64,000 bases of DNA from Arenicola marina (taxonomy: Eukaryota > Annelida > Polychaeta > Arenicolidae): contig OZ025248.1 in assembly GCA_964019135.1 (NCBI GenBank), forward strand, positions 18,731,574 to 18,795,573, read 5' to 3'. A program made the translations under genes and the position numbers. This document shows positions 1 through 11,439 of this stretch, piece by piece. The notes under the pieces were generated by a model, which made no database searches, was not told the origin of the DNA, and saw only the letters and a program-made list of their open reading frames with translations. The stretch's first letter is position 1. Each line of letters opens with the position of its first letter.

Positions 1-624
1 GCTGTGCAATGGTAACAAATTGTTGTTCCTCAACTGTTGTTCAATTTGGTGCAATGTTCACCCTAGATTTTGAACTGATGTAGCCCGCACGCTACTGAGA
101 AACTCAAAGTCCAGCGTTTGATACGCACACCTATTTATTTATTTACTATGTATGTAACCTATGTATGTGGTTCAAACTGCATTAGCAAATAAGCCGATAT
201 TAATGATAAGAAATTATAAAATTCGCTACCTCAAGCTGATAACGAGTACCTAACGTGATGTAAACAACCAAAATTAGGCTAGGCTTTGAAATCTACTGTA
301 TAGCCAATACTTTTGACAAAAGTTTCCCCCCTTTTGTTCAGCACGCATAATCAAATCACTCATCCACCTCTGTTCTTAATTCTCTAATTACAGTTATCTT
401 ATAAGGTGACAGACTAAACGAACGTATATAGAAGCACAGAAGAGTAACACTACATTAGAACATACTTACATCGTTCAAAAACGTTGGAAGTCAGGCATTT
501 ACGTCCAATTTACTCGTTCGCTGTCGTCATACGGTTTTCCACTCGCACACGCTGGCGGCATAACCATAGCACCTGTTTCAGCTTCTAAAACGCTACATCC
601 CGACCGCACAACAATACAACTAGT
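1..624. other. No recognisable gene
   Basis: AT-rich unique sequence. I see no exon, RNA gene or repeat array here. It would hold downstream exons of the minus-strand THAP-like ORF if that gene continues, but none could be picked out. Confidence 0.5.
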
Positions 625-918
625 TTAAGCTTCTTGAACTTTACAGGGAAGTGTATTATTAACCCATAATTTTTTTTTGATATATGAGGTATAAGGTGAT
701 ATATCTATGTCAGATATAAACCTATTGTAAGACCGCGTATATCGGCAGAATTTACCTTTGTGAAAGTGAACATTTTCCGATTTTCCTTTTCGTCTCCTCT
801 CAGATAGATTCTGCGTTTTCTGGCCTTGGTGCGTTATTATTGTCGGCAGTCGATAAAAATGTTTGTCATCCCGTTTACCTTGATCGCAGCAAGAAACAAC
901 AGCACAAAAATTAGGCAT
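625..918 (-). CDS. THAP-like zinc finger, first-exon-like ORF
   Basis: The start reads MPNFCAVVSC, the usual opening of a THAP DNA-binding domain, with the first zinc pair as C5-x4-C10. It is followed by FYRLPTIITHQG and LSERRRK, the loop typical of many invertebrate and fish THAP proteins. THAP domains bind DNA through a C2CH zinc module of about 80-90 residues. Here the expected second pair (C-x2-H, usually before FISG) is not evident: residues around FISD read RSYNRFISD, with no Cys or His in place. A donor-like GTAAAT lies at 755-750, so a real exon could be 918-756 with the second pair in a later exon. Otherwise this is a decayed THAP gene, possibly left by a P-element-like transposase. 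The ATG at 918 is the natural THAP start. Confidence 0.5.
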   Translation of the reverse strand: MPNFCAVVSCCDQGKRDDKHFYRLPTIITHQGQKTQNLSERRRKGKSENVHFHKGKFCRYTRSYNRFISDIDISPYTSYIKKKLWVNNTLPCKVQEA

Positions 919-1012
919 GTTGCACGCAAAGAATAGGAACTGTGTTGCATGTACAGGGAGGCGTATGTTAGAACGTGCAGCACTGGCCGGTTACCAGGCG
1001 CTTGTTTGTCAT

Positions 1013-1080
1013 CCAACATGGCGGACGACCTGTTTCTAGTGTATTCGTGACGTCACGCTAGAGGCCTATATACCCGATCC
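1013..1080. promoter_or_regulatory. Promoter-like stretch upstream of the THAP-like ORF
   Basis: It holds a perfect CRE palindrome TGACGTCA (1048-1055), an ATGGCGG box (1018-1024, the YY1-type core often found near start sites) and a TATA-like CTATATA near 1066-1072. It lies 95-160 bp upstream of the minus-strand ATG at 918. The ATGGCGG box is in plus orientation, so it could equally mark a plus-strand start. Motif content is direct; promoter activity is inferred. Confidence 0.4.
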
Positions 1081-2899
1081 CTCATTCTCTGGAAAGCAGA
1101 TGGAACGTTTACTAAGCCAAATGGTCTTTTAGTGAACTCGTTATGACCATTCTGACACATTATGTACACTCGCCCATTTGGTCAAACATGCCTTGGATTT
1201 GTAGAAGGTGGTATAGGTTTTCAAAGTGGCGTTATTTATTTTTCTATATTGTGGTTCTGTCTTTCGTTGGACCGAGAGGGATGGGTTTTGTCAATTTGTT
1301 AGAGGCATGGTTTATGCTTTTGACTGCTCGATGTCTGGCTTGACTGATCCATTGTTCGGATCAAGCGTCCGAACTGCGTGAAGGCTGCTCGCCGACTGGA
1401 CTTTTCACCTCACCCTCCAGCCAGCGCCATCCTCGCTTGATTCTGCATAGAAAGGGGTTATCCCCAGTTGACCGCGACCCTACAATAGGCCTTTGGTCCG
1501 GCTACAACAAAATACAGAGAAGTGGGGCCTCTACCCTCCCCACCCACCCCCCCCCCCCCCCTTCGGGGTCAAAAGTTTAGAGCACATTATACATAGTCGG
1601 AAGGTGGGTTACCGTAGACTCTGGGTCACCGCGTTTCGGAGTCCCTGCAGGTCCTAAGTCATGCCGTCGAGGGAAATACCTGCTGCTACAGACCCTCAAA
1701 GTTTCACAGGCTGCGATAGCTTATACCCTCTTTTCCTGCCTTCACCACATGGCCACACTCACACCGACTCTTGGCTTGCGCAGCAGCGAACAACACCTCT
1801 AGTGTGGGCGCCTCTAGTTTGGGATCATTCACCCCTCGTAGACAAAATCTGTGAGGTACACGGCGGCGGGGAACAACCTGTCCAGCTTCCATAGACAATA
1901 AGCGGGGGATTAACTTGGAACATAGGCTCACCAAGGCTTGTGGCGAGTTATGCTGCGTCAAGCGCGGAGGATTCTGACCTATTACATAGACCTGTGTTAG
2001 GGCGGATGCCCGTGGCTAAAGCGTTGAGCGTGTCGCGGTCGTATGTAAGGAGGCGAGGGCATCCCTGACGGATGTCGTAAGTGTGACTGTCCATGGGTAA
2101 GGCCGGTGAACAATGCTTCTTCACCAAACCCAGCAAACAAATGAATGCCACAAATGGCCTTCAATAATACGCCTATATATGGAAGTTATAAAACAACAAA
2201 CCTGCGCACGATTTAAAAAAAAATAATGAAACACGTCCTACAAAAATATGCATAGTATAAAAATACGATAAAGGTGGAATTTTTTCACCGGGCGTCTAAT
2301 TCCCGTCCTCTCTGGAATGTTCTCCCCTAGACAAATTTTGGTTGGAGTGATGCGTCTAAGTGTAATGCAGCACGATGCTGTACTATTAAGGGGATTTATT
2401 TCAGGGATTACATGTCTACGTGCTATGGGGCTCTTATTTCACTAGTTTTGGTAACGAAAACTTTGTCAGTTTAATGTCTTTCACAAGTGGGCCTGTCGGT
2501 ATGTCACGTGACCCGTGCTGTCCAATGGAATCGGTACGCCGATAGTTGTGGCGTACTGTTGACGGGACCCATGTTATAGTGTATCTTCTGGCGTACGGAA
2601 AGAAACGCTGCAATCTACATGCAATCGTTGGAGAGTACAGTCACCAGTCTTCAGAGCTTCAATCGAAACTACCGCTATGTTGCGACAATAATCAATAAAC
2701 GCTTCAATATAGACATCCGTCTTGTCTAAAAGACAGCCTGGTGTCTTCTGTTTCAATGCATTTATTCGGAAATTTCCAGTCTTGTCACCAATTGATGTTG
2801 CAACCCGTTTCGAGGGAGCTAACTTAAAGTGGATCTTGTAACATACTTTGGTTAAGCACGCGGAAATGTTTTTCTGCTAACGCCGTGGAAGCATACTTC
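1081..2899. other. Intergenic, nothing coding seen
   Basis: Contains a C-run near 1546-1561 and otherwise unique sequence. A 30-bp stretch near 2625-2655 (GGAGAGTACAGTCACCAGTC and flanks) matches the 82-bp unit that is tandemly repeated from 6.2 kb on, so it is an isolated monomer fragment. No exon with good splice sites was found. Confidence 0.5.
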
Positions 2900-5800
2900 G
2901 TCTGAACGCCCCGTACGACATCGTGTTGTCTAGATCCGATTTCGCATACGTTTCGTATGAGAGATTATGCTTTATTTCCACTTTCATTACCAATTTATGT
3001 TAATTAACTCGTACAGCATCGTGTTGTCTAGATCCGATTTCGCACATACGTTTCGTATTAGAGATCATGCTTCATTTGCACCCTCGTTACCAATTTATGT
3101 TAACTCATACTTAGTCTGAACGTACCGGAGAGCATCGTGTTGTCTACATCCGATTTCGCATACGTTTCTTATAAGAGATTCCACTTTCGTTACCAATTTA
3201 TGTTAACTCATACTTGGTCTGAACGTACCGGACAGCATCGTGTTGTCTAGATCCGATTTCGCATACGTTTCTTATAAGAGATTCCACTTTCGTTACCAAT
3301 TTATGTTTACTCATATTAGTCGGAACGTACCGGACAGCATCGTGTTGTCTAGTGCCGATTTCGCATACGTTTCGTATAAGAGATCATGCTCCATTTCCAC
3401 TTTCGTTGCCTATTTATGTTAATTAACTCCTACTTAGTCTGAACATACTGTACAACATCGTTTGGTCTAGATCCGATTTCGCATACGTTTCGTATAAGAG
3501 TTCATGCTTCATTTCCACTCGTTACCAATTTATGTTAACTCATGCTTAGTCGGAACGTACCGGACAGCATCGTGTTGTCTAGATCCGATTTCGCATACGT
3601 TTCTTATAAGAGTTCATGCTTCATTTGCACCCTCGTTACCAATTTATGTTAACTCATACTTGGTCTGAACGTACCGGACAGCATCGTGTTGTCTAGATCC
3701 GATTTCGCACATACGTTTCGTATTAGAGATCATGCTTCATTTGCACCCTCGTTACCAATTTATGTTAACTCATACTTAGTCTGAACGTACCGGAGAGCAT
3801 CGTGTTGTCTACATCCGATTTCGCATACGTTTCTTATAAGAGATTCCACTTTCGTTACCAATTTATGTTAACTCATACTTGGTCTGAACGTACCGGACAG
3901 CATCGTGTTGTCTAGATCCGATTTCGCATACGTTTCTTATAAGAGATTCCACTTTCGTTACCAATTTATGTTTACTCATATTAGTCGGAACGTACCGGAC
4001 AGCATCGTGTTGTCTAGTGCCGATTTCGCATACGTTTCGTATAAGAGATCATGCTCCATTTCCACTTTCGTTGCCTATTTATGTTAATTAACTCCTACTT
4101 AGTCTGAACATACTGTACAACATCGTTTGGTCTAGATCCGATTTCGCATACGTTTCGTATAAGAGTTCATGCTTCATTTCCACTCGTTACCAATTTATGT
4201 TAACTCATGCTTAGTCGGAACGTACCGGACAGCATCGTGTTGTCTAGATCCGATTTCGCATACGTTTCTTATAAGAGTTCATGCTTCATTTGCACCCTCG
4301 TTACCAATTTATGTTAACTCATACTTGGTCTGAACGTACCGGACAGCATCGTGTTGTCTAGATCCGATTTCGCACATACGTTTCGTATTAGAGATCATGC
4401 TTCATTTGCACCCTCGTTACCAATTTATGTTAACTCATACTTGGTCTGAACGTACCGGACAGCATCGTGTTGTCTAGATCCGATTTCGCACATACGTTTC
4501 GTATTAGAGATCATGCTTCATTTGCACCCTCGTTACCAATTTATGTTAACTCATACTTGGTCTGAACGTACCGGACAGCATCGTGTTGTCTAGATCCGAT
4601 TTCGCATACGTTTCTTATAAGAGATTCCACTTTCGTTACCAATTTATGTTAACTCATATTAGTCGGAACGTACCGGACAGCATCGTGTTGTCTAGTGCCG
4701 ATTTCGCATACGTTTCGTATAAGAGATCATGCTCCATTTCCACTTTCGTTGCCTATTTATGTTAATTAACTCCTACTTAGTCTGAACATACCGTACAACA
4801 TCGTTTGGTCTAGATCCGATTTCGCATACGTTTCGTATAAGAGTTCATGCTTCATTTCCACTCGTTACCAATTTATGTTAACTCATGCTTAGTCGGAACG
4901 TACCGGACAGCATCGTGTTGTCTAGATCCGATTTCGCATACGTTTCTTATAAGAGTTCATGCTTCATTTGCACCCTCGTTACCAATTTATGTTAACTCAT
5001 ACTTGGTCTGAAGTACCGGACAGCATCGTGTTGTCTAGATCCGATTTCGCACATACGTTTCGTATTAGAGATCATGCTTCATTTGCACCCTCGTTACCAA
5101 TTTATGTTAACTCATACTTGGTCTGAACGTACCGGACAGCATCGTGTTGTCTAGATCCGATTTCGCATACGTTTCTTATAAGAGATTCCACTTTCGTTAC
5201 CAATTTATGTTAACTCATATTAGTCGGAACGTACCGGACAGCATCGTGTTGTCTAGTTTCCCATTTCTCATACGTTTCGTATAAGAGATCATGCTCCATT
5301 TCCACTTTCGTTGCCTATTTATGTTAATTAACTCCTACTTAGTCTGAACATACCGTACAACATCGTTTGGTATAGATCCGATTTCGCATACGTTTCGTAT
5401 AAGAGTTCATGCTTCATTTCCACTCGTTACCAATTTATGTTAACTCATGCTTAGTCGGAACGTACCGGACAGCATCATGTTGTCTAGATCCGATTTCGCA
5501 TACGTTTCTTATAAGAGTTCATGCTTCATTTCGACTCTCGTTTCCAATTTGTTAATTCACTCATACTTAGTCTGAACGTCCCGGACAACATCGTGTTGTC
5601 TAGATCCGATTTCGCATACGTTTCTTATATGAGATTCCACTCTCGTTACCAATTTATGTTAACTCGTACCTGGTCTGAACGTACCGGACAGCATCGTGTT
5701 GTCTAGATCCGATTTCGCATACGTTTCGTATAAGAGATCATGCTTCATTTCCACTCTCGTTTCCAATTTGTTAATTCACTTAGTCTGAACGTCCCAGACA

Positions 5801-5965
5801 ACATCGTGTTGTCTAGATCCGATTTCGCATACGTTTCTTATAAGAGATTCCACTTTCGTTACCAATTTATGTGAATTCATATTAGTCTGAACGTACCGAA
5901 CAGCATCGGGTTGTCTAGATCCGATTTCGCATACGTTTCGTATAAGATTTCCACTCTCGTTACGT
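2900..5965. repeat. Satellite-like array, unit about 100-120 bp, with six-unit higher-order period
   Basis: About 27 units built on GCATCGTGTTGTCTAGATCC, GATTTCGCATACGTTTC, a variable middle and ACCAATTTATGTTAACTCAT. Unit length differs by deletion of the middle block. The segment beginning near 3240 recurs at 3905 and 4583 almost unchanged (spacing 665 and 678 bp), so six monomers form a higher-order repeat. Small 60-residue ORFs in it are copies of each other and are not genes. Confidence 0.9.
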
Positions 5966-6195
5966 TAGTCTGAACGTACCGTACAACATCTTGTTGTGTC
6001 CTGGGTGGAAAACCCTCTGTCCATAGTCTGAACGTACCGTACAACATCTTGTTGTGTCCTGGGTGGAAAACCCTCTGTCCATAGTCTGAAGGACCGTACA
6101 ATATCTTGTTGTGTCCTGGGTGGAAAACCCTCTGTCCATAGTCTGAACGTACCGTACAAGACCTTGTGTCCTGGGTGGAAGACCCTATATTGCTG
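5966..6195. repeat. 58-bp array, first block
   Basis: Units of GTCCTGGGTGGAAAACCCTC, TGTCCATAGTCTGAACGTAC, CGTACAACATCTTGTTGT. The TCTGAACGTACCG part is shared with the preceding 100-120 bp satellite, so this array seems to have grown from its edge. Confidence 0.85.
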
Positions 6196-6229
6196 TACCG
6201 GTCGCTCCTCACGACCACCGTCCGCTTGC

Positions 6230-7125
6230 CTTCGTTGGAGAGTACAGTCACCTGTCTTCAGAGCGGCTGGCCGACCAGCTGTAGATTGCTGGACCACTGT
6301 GTGATGTGGATCATAATAGGAGAGTACAGTCACCTGTCTTCATAACGGCTGGCCGACCAGCTGTAGATTGCTGGACCACTGTGTGACGTGGATCATAATA
6401 AGAGAGTAAAGTCACCGGTTTTCATAACGGCTGGCCGACCAGCTGTAGATTGCTGGACCACTGTGTGATGTGGATCATAATAGGAGAGTACCGTCACCAG
6501 TCTTCATAACGGCTGGCCGACCAGCTGTAGATTGCTGGACCACTGTGTGATGTGGATCATAATAGGAGAGTACAGTCACCAGTCTTCAGAGCGGCTGGCC
6601 GACCAGCTGTAGCTTGCTGGACCACTGTGTGATGTGGATCATAATAGGAGAGTACCGTCACCAGTCTTCATAACGGCTGGCCGACCAGCTGTAGATTGCT
6701 GGACCACTGTGTGATGTGGATCATAATAGGAGAGTACCGTCACCAGTCTTCATAACGGCTGGCCGACCAGCTGTAGCTTGCTGGACCACTGTGTGATGTG
6801 GATCATAATAGGAGAGTACCGTCACCAGTCTTCATAACGGCTGGCCGACCAGCTGTGGATGGCTGGACCACTGTGTGATGTGGATCATAATAGGAGAGTA
6901 CCGTCACCAGTCTTCATACCGGCTGGCCGACCAGCTGTGGATGGCTGGACCACTGTGTGATGTGGATCATAATAGGAGAGTACCGTCACCAGTCTTCATA
7001 ACGGCTGGCCGACCAGCTGTAGCTTGCTGGACCACTGTGTGATGTGGATCATAATAGGAGAGTACCGTCACCAGTCTTCATAACGGCTGCCCGACCAGCT
7101 GTAGATTGCTGGACCACTGTGTGAT
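6230..7125. repeat. 82-bp array, first block
   Basis: About eleven units of GGCTGGCCGACCAGCTGTAG, ATTGCTGGACCACTGTGTGA, TGTGGATCATAATAGGAGAG, TACCGTCACCAGTCTTCATA, AC. Units differ by a few substitutions (GATTGC/GCTTGC/GATGGC). Confidence 0.9.
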
Positions 7126-7550
7126 TGTTGTGTCCTGGGTGAAAAACCCTCTGTCCATAGTCTGAACGTACCGTACAACATCTTGTTGTGTCCTGGGTGG
7201 AAAACCCTCTGTCCATAGTCTGAACGTACCGTACAACATCTTGTTGTGTCCTGGGTGGAAAACCCTCTGTCCATAGTCTGAACGTACCGTACAACATCTT
7301 GTTGTGTCCTGGGTGGAAAACCCTCTGTCCATAGTCTGAACGTACCGTACAACATCTTGTGTCCTGGGTGGAAAACCCTCTGTCCATAGTCTGAACGTAC
7401 CGTACAACATCTTGTTGTGTCCTGGGTGGAAAACCCTCTGTCCATAGTCTGAACGTACCGTACAACATCTTGTTGTGTCCTGGGTGGAAAACCCTCTGTC
7501 CATAGTCTGAACGTACCGTACAAGATCTTGTGTCCTGGGTGGAAGACCCT
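7126..7550. repeat. 58-bp array, second block
   Basis: About seven more units of the 58-bp repeat of 5966-6195, joined directly to the 82-bp array at both sides. The block end (about 7540-7600, including GGTCGCTCCTCACGACCACC) matches 6180-6235, so a larger segment was duplicated. Confidence 0.85.
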
Positions 7551-8335
7551 ATATTGCTGTACCGGTCGCTCCTCACGACCACCGTCCGCTTGCCTTCGTT
7601 GGAGAGTACAATCACCTGTCTTCAGAGCGGCTGGCCGACCAGCTGTAGATTGCTGGACAACTGTGTGATGTGGATCATAATAGGAGAGTACCGTCACCAG
7701 TCTTCATAACGGCTGGCCGACCAGCTGTAGATTGCTTGTGATTACTGTAGATTACTGTGTGATGTGGATCTTAATAATAATAAAGACCGCCGGAGCTTGC
7801 GTAGACGGTTCTCGGGCCGTAAGGACGGCCGGAGCTTGCGTAGACGGTTCTCGGGCCGTAAGGACGGAGAATATTTAAGGCGAATTAGCACGTTTTAACA
7901 ACTTGAACACTGCGCACCCGCACGGTGTAATCGTTGGAGAGTACAGTCACCAGTCTTCAGAGCGGCTGGCCGACCAGCTGTGGATGGCTGGACCACTGTG
8001 TGATGTGGATCATAATAGGAGAGTACAATCACCAGTCTTCATAACGGCTGGCCGACCGGCTGTAGATTGCTGGACCACTGTGTGACGTGGATCATAATTA
8101 TAATAAAGACCGCCGGAGCTTGCGTAGACGATTCTCGGGCCGTAAAAACGACCGGAGCTTGCGTAGACGGTTCTGGGGCCGTAAGGACGGAGAATATTTA
8201 ATGCGAACTAGCACGTTTTAACAACTTGAACACTGCGCACCCGCACTGTGTAATCGTTGGAGAGTACAGTCACCAGTCTTCAGAGCGGCCGGCCGACCAG
8301 CTGTAGATTGCTGGTCCACAGTGTCTTCAGCGATA
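7551..8335. repeat. Mixed 82-bp units and a duplicated segment of about 325 bp
   Basis: Units of the 82-bp repeat alternate with a segment containing CCGGAGCTTGCGTAGACGGT and AGCACGTTTTAACAACTTGA. The stretch from about 7783 recurs from about 8104, with the AGCACGTTTTAAC part at 7886 and 8209. The CCGGAGCTTGCGTAGACG motif is itself doubled inside each copy. Confidence 0.8.
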
Positions 8336-8439
8336 TACACAGCTTGTCATATTTCCATTATTTTGGCAAATAATTGATGTGACGCGGGCAAAGAGAGAAG
8401 TGAACGTTGGCACTACATGCCTGGGGCTAGGGTTAAAAC

Positions 8440-8875
8440 AAACCATGGGCTCTATTTACTCTGACGGCCTGTCGTTGTGACTGCTACGAGTAACGCTTCG
8501 GGATGGATTTCCATCAAAGGCTGTCAATTCCACTCTTGGTAGCTGTATTGCTTGGAGTAATTTGTGTTGCTGTTGTGGTCCACTAGCGATGAGTTGAAGC
8601 AAAGACACATAAGGAGATGATATGCCTCCTTGATTACCAGGGTTGACAAACTCATTGGCTAAAGGGTTCAAGCTTGACTGCACCTGTTGTACTGGGTCAA
8701 TTAATGCATCATTGATTCTGGGATTAGCATTGGGATTAGACTGCAATGTATCATTATCTGCCACCCAAGTGGCCACTTGTTCCATTTTCTGTCGCGGCAA
8801 TGGTGCTGGTATTTGAAGATCTTGAGTATCCTGTACTGTATTTTCCTTCAAATAACCACTCATGCCATCTTATAC
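8440..8875 (-). mobile_element. Fragment of a Bel/Pao-like LTR retrotransposon (gag-proximal part)
   Basis: The minus-strand product carries QLPRVELTAFDGNPSR, close to the LP-x-I/V-E-L-x-x-FDG-N-P signature of the DUF1759 region near the start of many Bel/Pao-type polyproteins. It is preceded by a Gln/Asn-rich stretch. Only a short piece is present, with no pol part and no recognisable LTRs nearby. It is a broken fossil. Family call rests on this one motif. Confidence 0.5.
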
Positions 8876-9189
8876 CTCAGCATATATCATTTCTTCAGCG
8901 GTTGCTTTAGCAATGTAGGTTGTCTATAATCTCATGTCATAAATTAAACACGTGTGATTTTTTTTGGATTCCTATTACACGGTTTAATCTGCAATAACAA
9001 ATAAACAGCTTGACAATAATAATTGACACATCGCTTGGGCCCCTTGGCTCTTCACACATTTGGTTTGTTCCTGAGCGAAAAAAAAGAGGACTTTACATGC
9101 GGCTTCATAATATAAGGTCTATGAGTGGGTAATACTTGGTGTCAGGTGCCTGCTGTAGAACACGTTGAGCAAGATCGCGCGAGACCAGG
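8876..9189. other. No feature seen
   Basis: Unique AT-rich spacer between the retroelement fragment and the 24-bp array. No coding or RNA signal recognised. Confidence 0.4.
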
Positions 9190-9345
9190 GGCAGCATCGA
9201 TCCTTAAGCATCAAGCAGCATCGGCACTTAAGCATCAAGCAGCATCGACATTTAAGCATCAAGCCGCATCGAAACTTAAGCATCAAACAGCATCGGCACT
9301 TAAGCATCAAACAGCATCGGCACTTAAGCACCAAGCACCCGGTTG
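9190..9345. repeat. 24-bp minisatellite
   Basis: Six to seven units of GCATCAAGCAGCATCGGCAC TTAA. The unit length is a multiple of three, so several frames stay open by chance. Confidence 0.9.
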
Positions 9346-9552
9346 TCGTTCATCATCCTCATGATCGGCTGTCGCAGTGTTAAAAATGTTCTGTAGAAAG
9401 TTATCCGTGCACTTTTACTGGGCAATTAAATGTTCCATGTTGAAAGAGTAAGCTGGTTTCTCCGGTGATTGGTGTCGCAGGGAGGATAGCTGGTTGGTTC
9501 CTATTCATCGGAGTCCACAGGGACAAGGCCAGTGGTCGTGACTAAGCCTCAA

Positions 9553-10140
9553 GGCACCGCAGCCCGCCATCAGATTACAACCCGCCATCAGATTACAGCC
9601 CGCCATCAGATTACAGCCCCGCCATCAGATTATAACTCGCCATCAGATTACAGCCCGCCGTCAGATAATAACTCGCCATCAGATTACAGCCCGCCATCAG
9701 ATTACAGCCCGCCATCAGATTATAACCCGCCATCAGATTACAGCCTGCCATCAGATTACAGCCCGCCATCAGATTACAGCCTGCCATCAGATTACAGCGC
9801 GCAATCAGATTATAACCCGCCATCAGATTACAGCCTGCCATCAGATTACAGCCCGCCATCAGATTACAGCCTGCCATCAGATTACAGCGCGCAATCAGAT
9901 TATAACCCGCCATCAGATTACAGCCTGCCATCAGATTACAGCCTGCCATCAGATTACAGCCCGCCATCAGATTACAGCCCGCCATCAGATTACAGCCCGC
10001 CTTCAGACGATAACCCGCCATCAGAAGACAGCCCGCCATCAGATTACAGCCTGCCATCAGATTACAGCCCGCCATCAGATTACAGCCCGCCATCAGATGA
10101 TAACCCGCCATCAGAAGACAGCCTGCCATCAGCTTATCGC
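9553..10140. repeat. 18-bp minisatellite
   Basis: About 32 units of CAGATTACAGCCCGCCAT, with variants (CCTGCCAT, TATAACCCGCCAT, GATGATAACC). A six-unit block ending in GCGCGCAATCAGATTATAAC occurs twice. The period is a multiple of three, which yields a 204-codon plus frame (PPSDYS repeats) and a 200-codon minus frame. Neither has any other sign of being a gene. Confidence 0.9.
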
Positions 10141-10625
10141 TCTTAATATCTGGGCTGTCTGGGTTGATCTGTCTGACGGCTGATAGTGGAGTGTACCCTG
10201 GGGCATTCGTCAAGTATTTGATTTCTCAGGAAGCCAAATCGTTTTTCAGTAGATACGCTGACTGATGTATGAACTTCATTGACTAACAATTTTATCTGTG
10301 ATGGCAAACACTGTTCCTGGTGGTACATACCTTTTTGTAATCGTTATCGGATGAATGCTTACTTTCAGGGTGTCGGCTGTTACGGCCACAATGAGAACTT
10401 ACCGTTCATCACAATGGCTTTTACTGACGACTCCTAGCTATTTTACATCTGTCGGCTTTTTTTGTTTGAGTAGTTACGCTTGAACATTGACCACTTGAGT
10501 TTTACTGCTTTGGCCAACTAGACCAACCGGTACGGCGCGATATATCCTACCAGTCTATGCTGTTAAGCTCCGTTAACAAGCAGTCTAATTCAATCCACGA
10601 TTCCCAAGATCTCCCCCGAGACAGT

Positions 10626-10678
10626 ATGTCGCCCACATCGGCCCTCGGCCCTTACAGCGCGCCGTTCACCATGGAGAG
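10626..10678 (+). other. Possible isolated coding exon
   Basis: An ATG (10626) opens MSPTSALGPYSAPFTMER with exon-like GC-rich codons, ending exactly at AG|GTGGGT (10679). It could be a 5' exon of the POMGNT1-like gene that starts being readable 5.3 kb downstream, but no family match was recognised and no partner exon found. Weak call. Confidence 0.2.
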
Positions 10679-10799
10679 GTGGGTGGGGGGCGTCTTGTTG
10701 TCCAGGTTACTTGGTGTTCATGGAATCTGTGGCAGTCTTGGTCCTGATCGCACCCCATACGTGTACATCGCCTGGCGGTAACCATGGCGCTGGTGGGAT

Positions 10800-11439
10800 G
10801 TCGTTGTAATGCCGATCTGCACGCAATAACCCTGTGTATTACAGTAGTGTTTTAGTGCAATCTAACACCGGTGGAAGTGCAAGACTCGCTGGCAAGATGT
10901 GCGGCAGTTCAGTGGATATAGTTGATGTAATTGTCATCAACATTCGTTACTTAACATCCCCCTGTGATGGCGAACCCTTTATGGCTCTTACAAATTCAAA
11001 ATATTATGTCATCCTTATCTTAGTGACAAGTATACATCAATTAATATAATTATAACAATAAGTCCTCCCAGTGTTCCTTCTATTTCTTTCCAGACATCAG
11101 ACCATTACTTGTTAACTTCAACACAATTCCAAAACAATTTATATACATCTTTCAAAATATCCAAGAGACCATACATGAGGTGGATAAAAAGTAAGTAATA
11201 GCTAACTGAACCAGAGATGACAGGTACCTGTCAGACAAAAAAATATCGACAAGAAAACTGTTGTCTTATATAATACAAGAAAACGCTTAACGTCAGCAAA
11301 TACGTTTCGACATACGAAAGGGCTTCACCAAAGTAAATCATACCGAACTCACAGATGAGTGAGATACTCTAAGGAGACTCGCGGAAACCCGTGCAAGAGG
11401 CGTCCGGCGACGAACAGTTCGTCCTGGTCATGTTCACAA
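10800..11439. other. No gene seen
   Basis: AT-rich unique sequence leading into the 37-bp array. No splice-bounded exon or RNA gene recognised. Confidence 0.4.

Noticed and set aside
9532-10146. PPSDYS-repeat protein of 204 codons
   Set aside because: It is the 18-bp minisatellite read in its open frame; an equally long minus frame exists and there is no signal peptide or domain.
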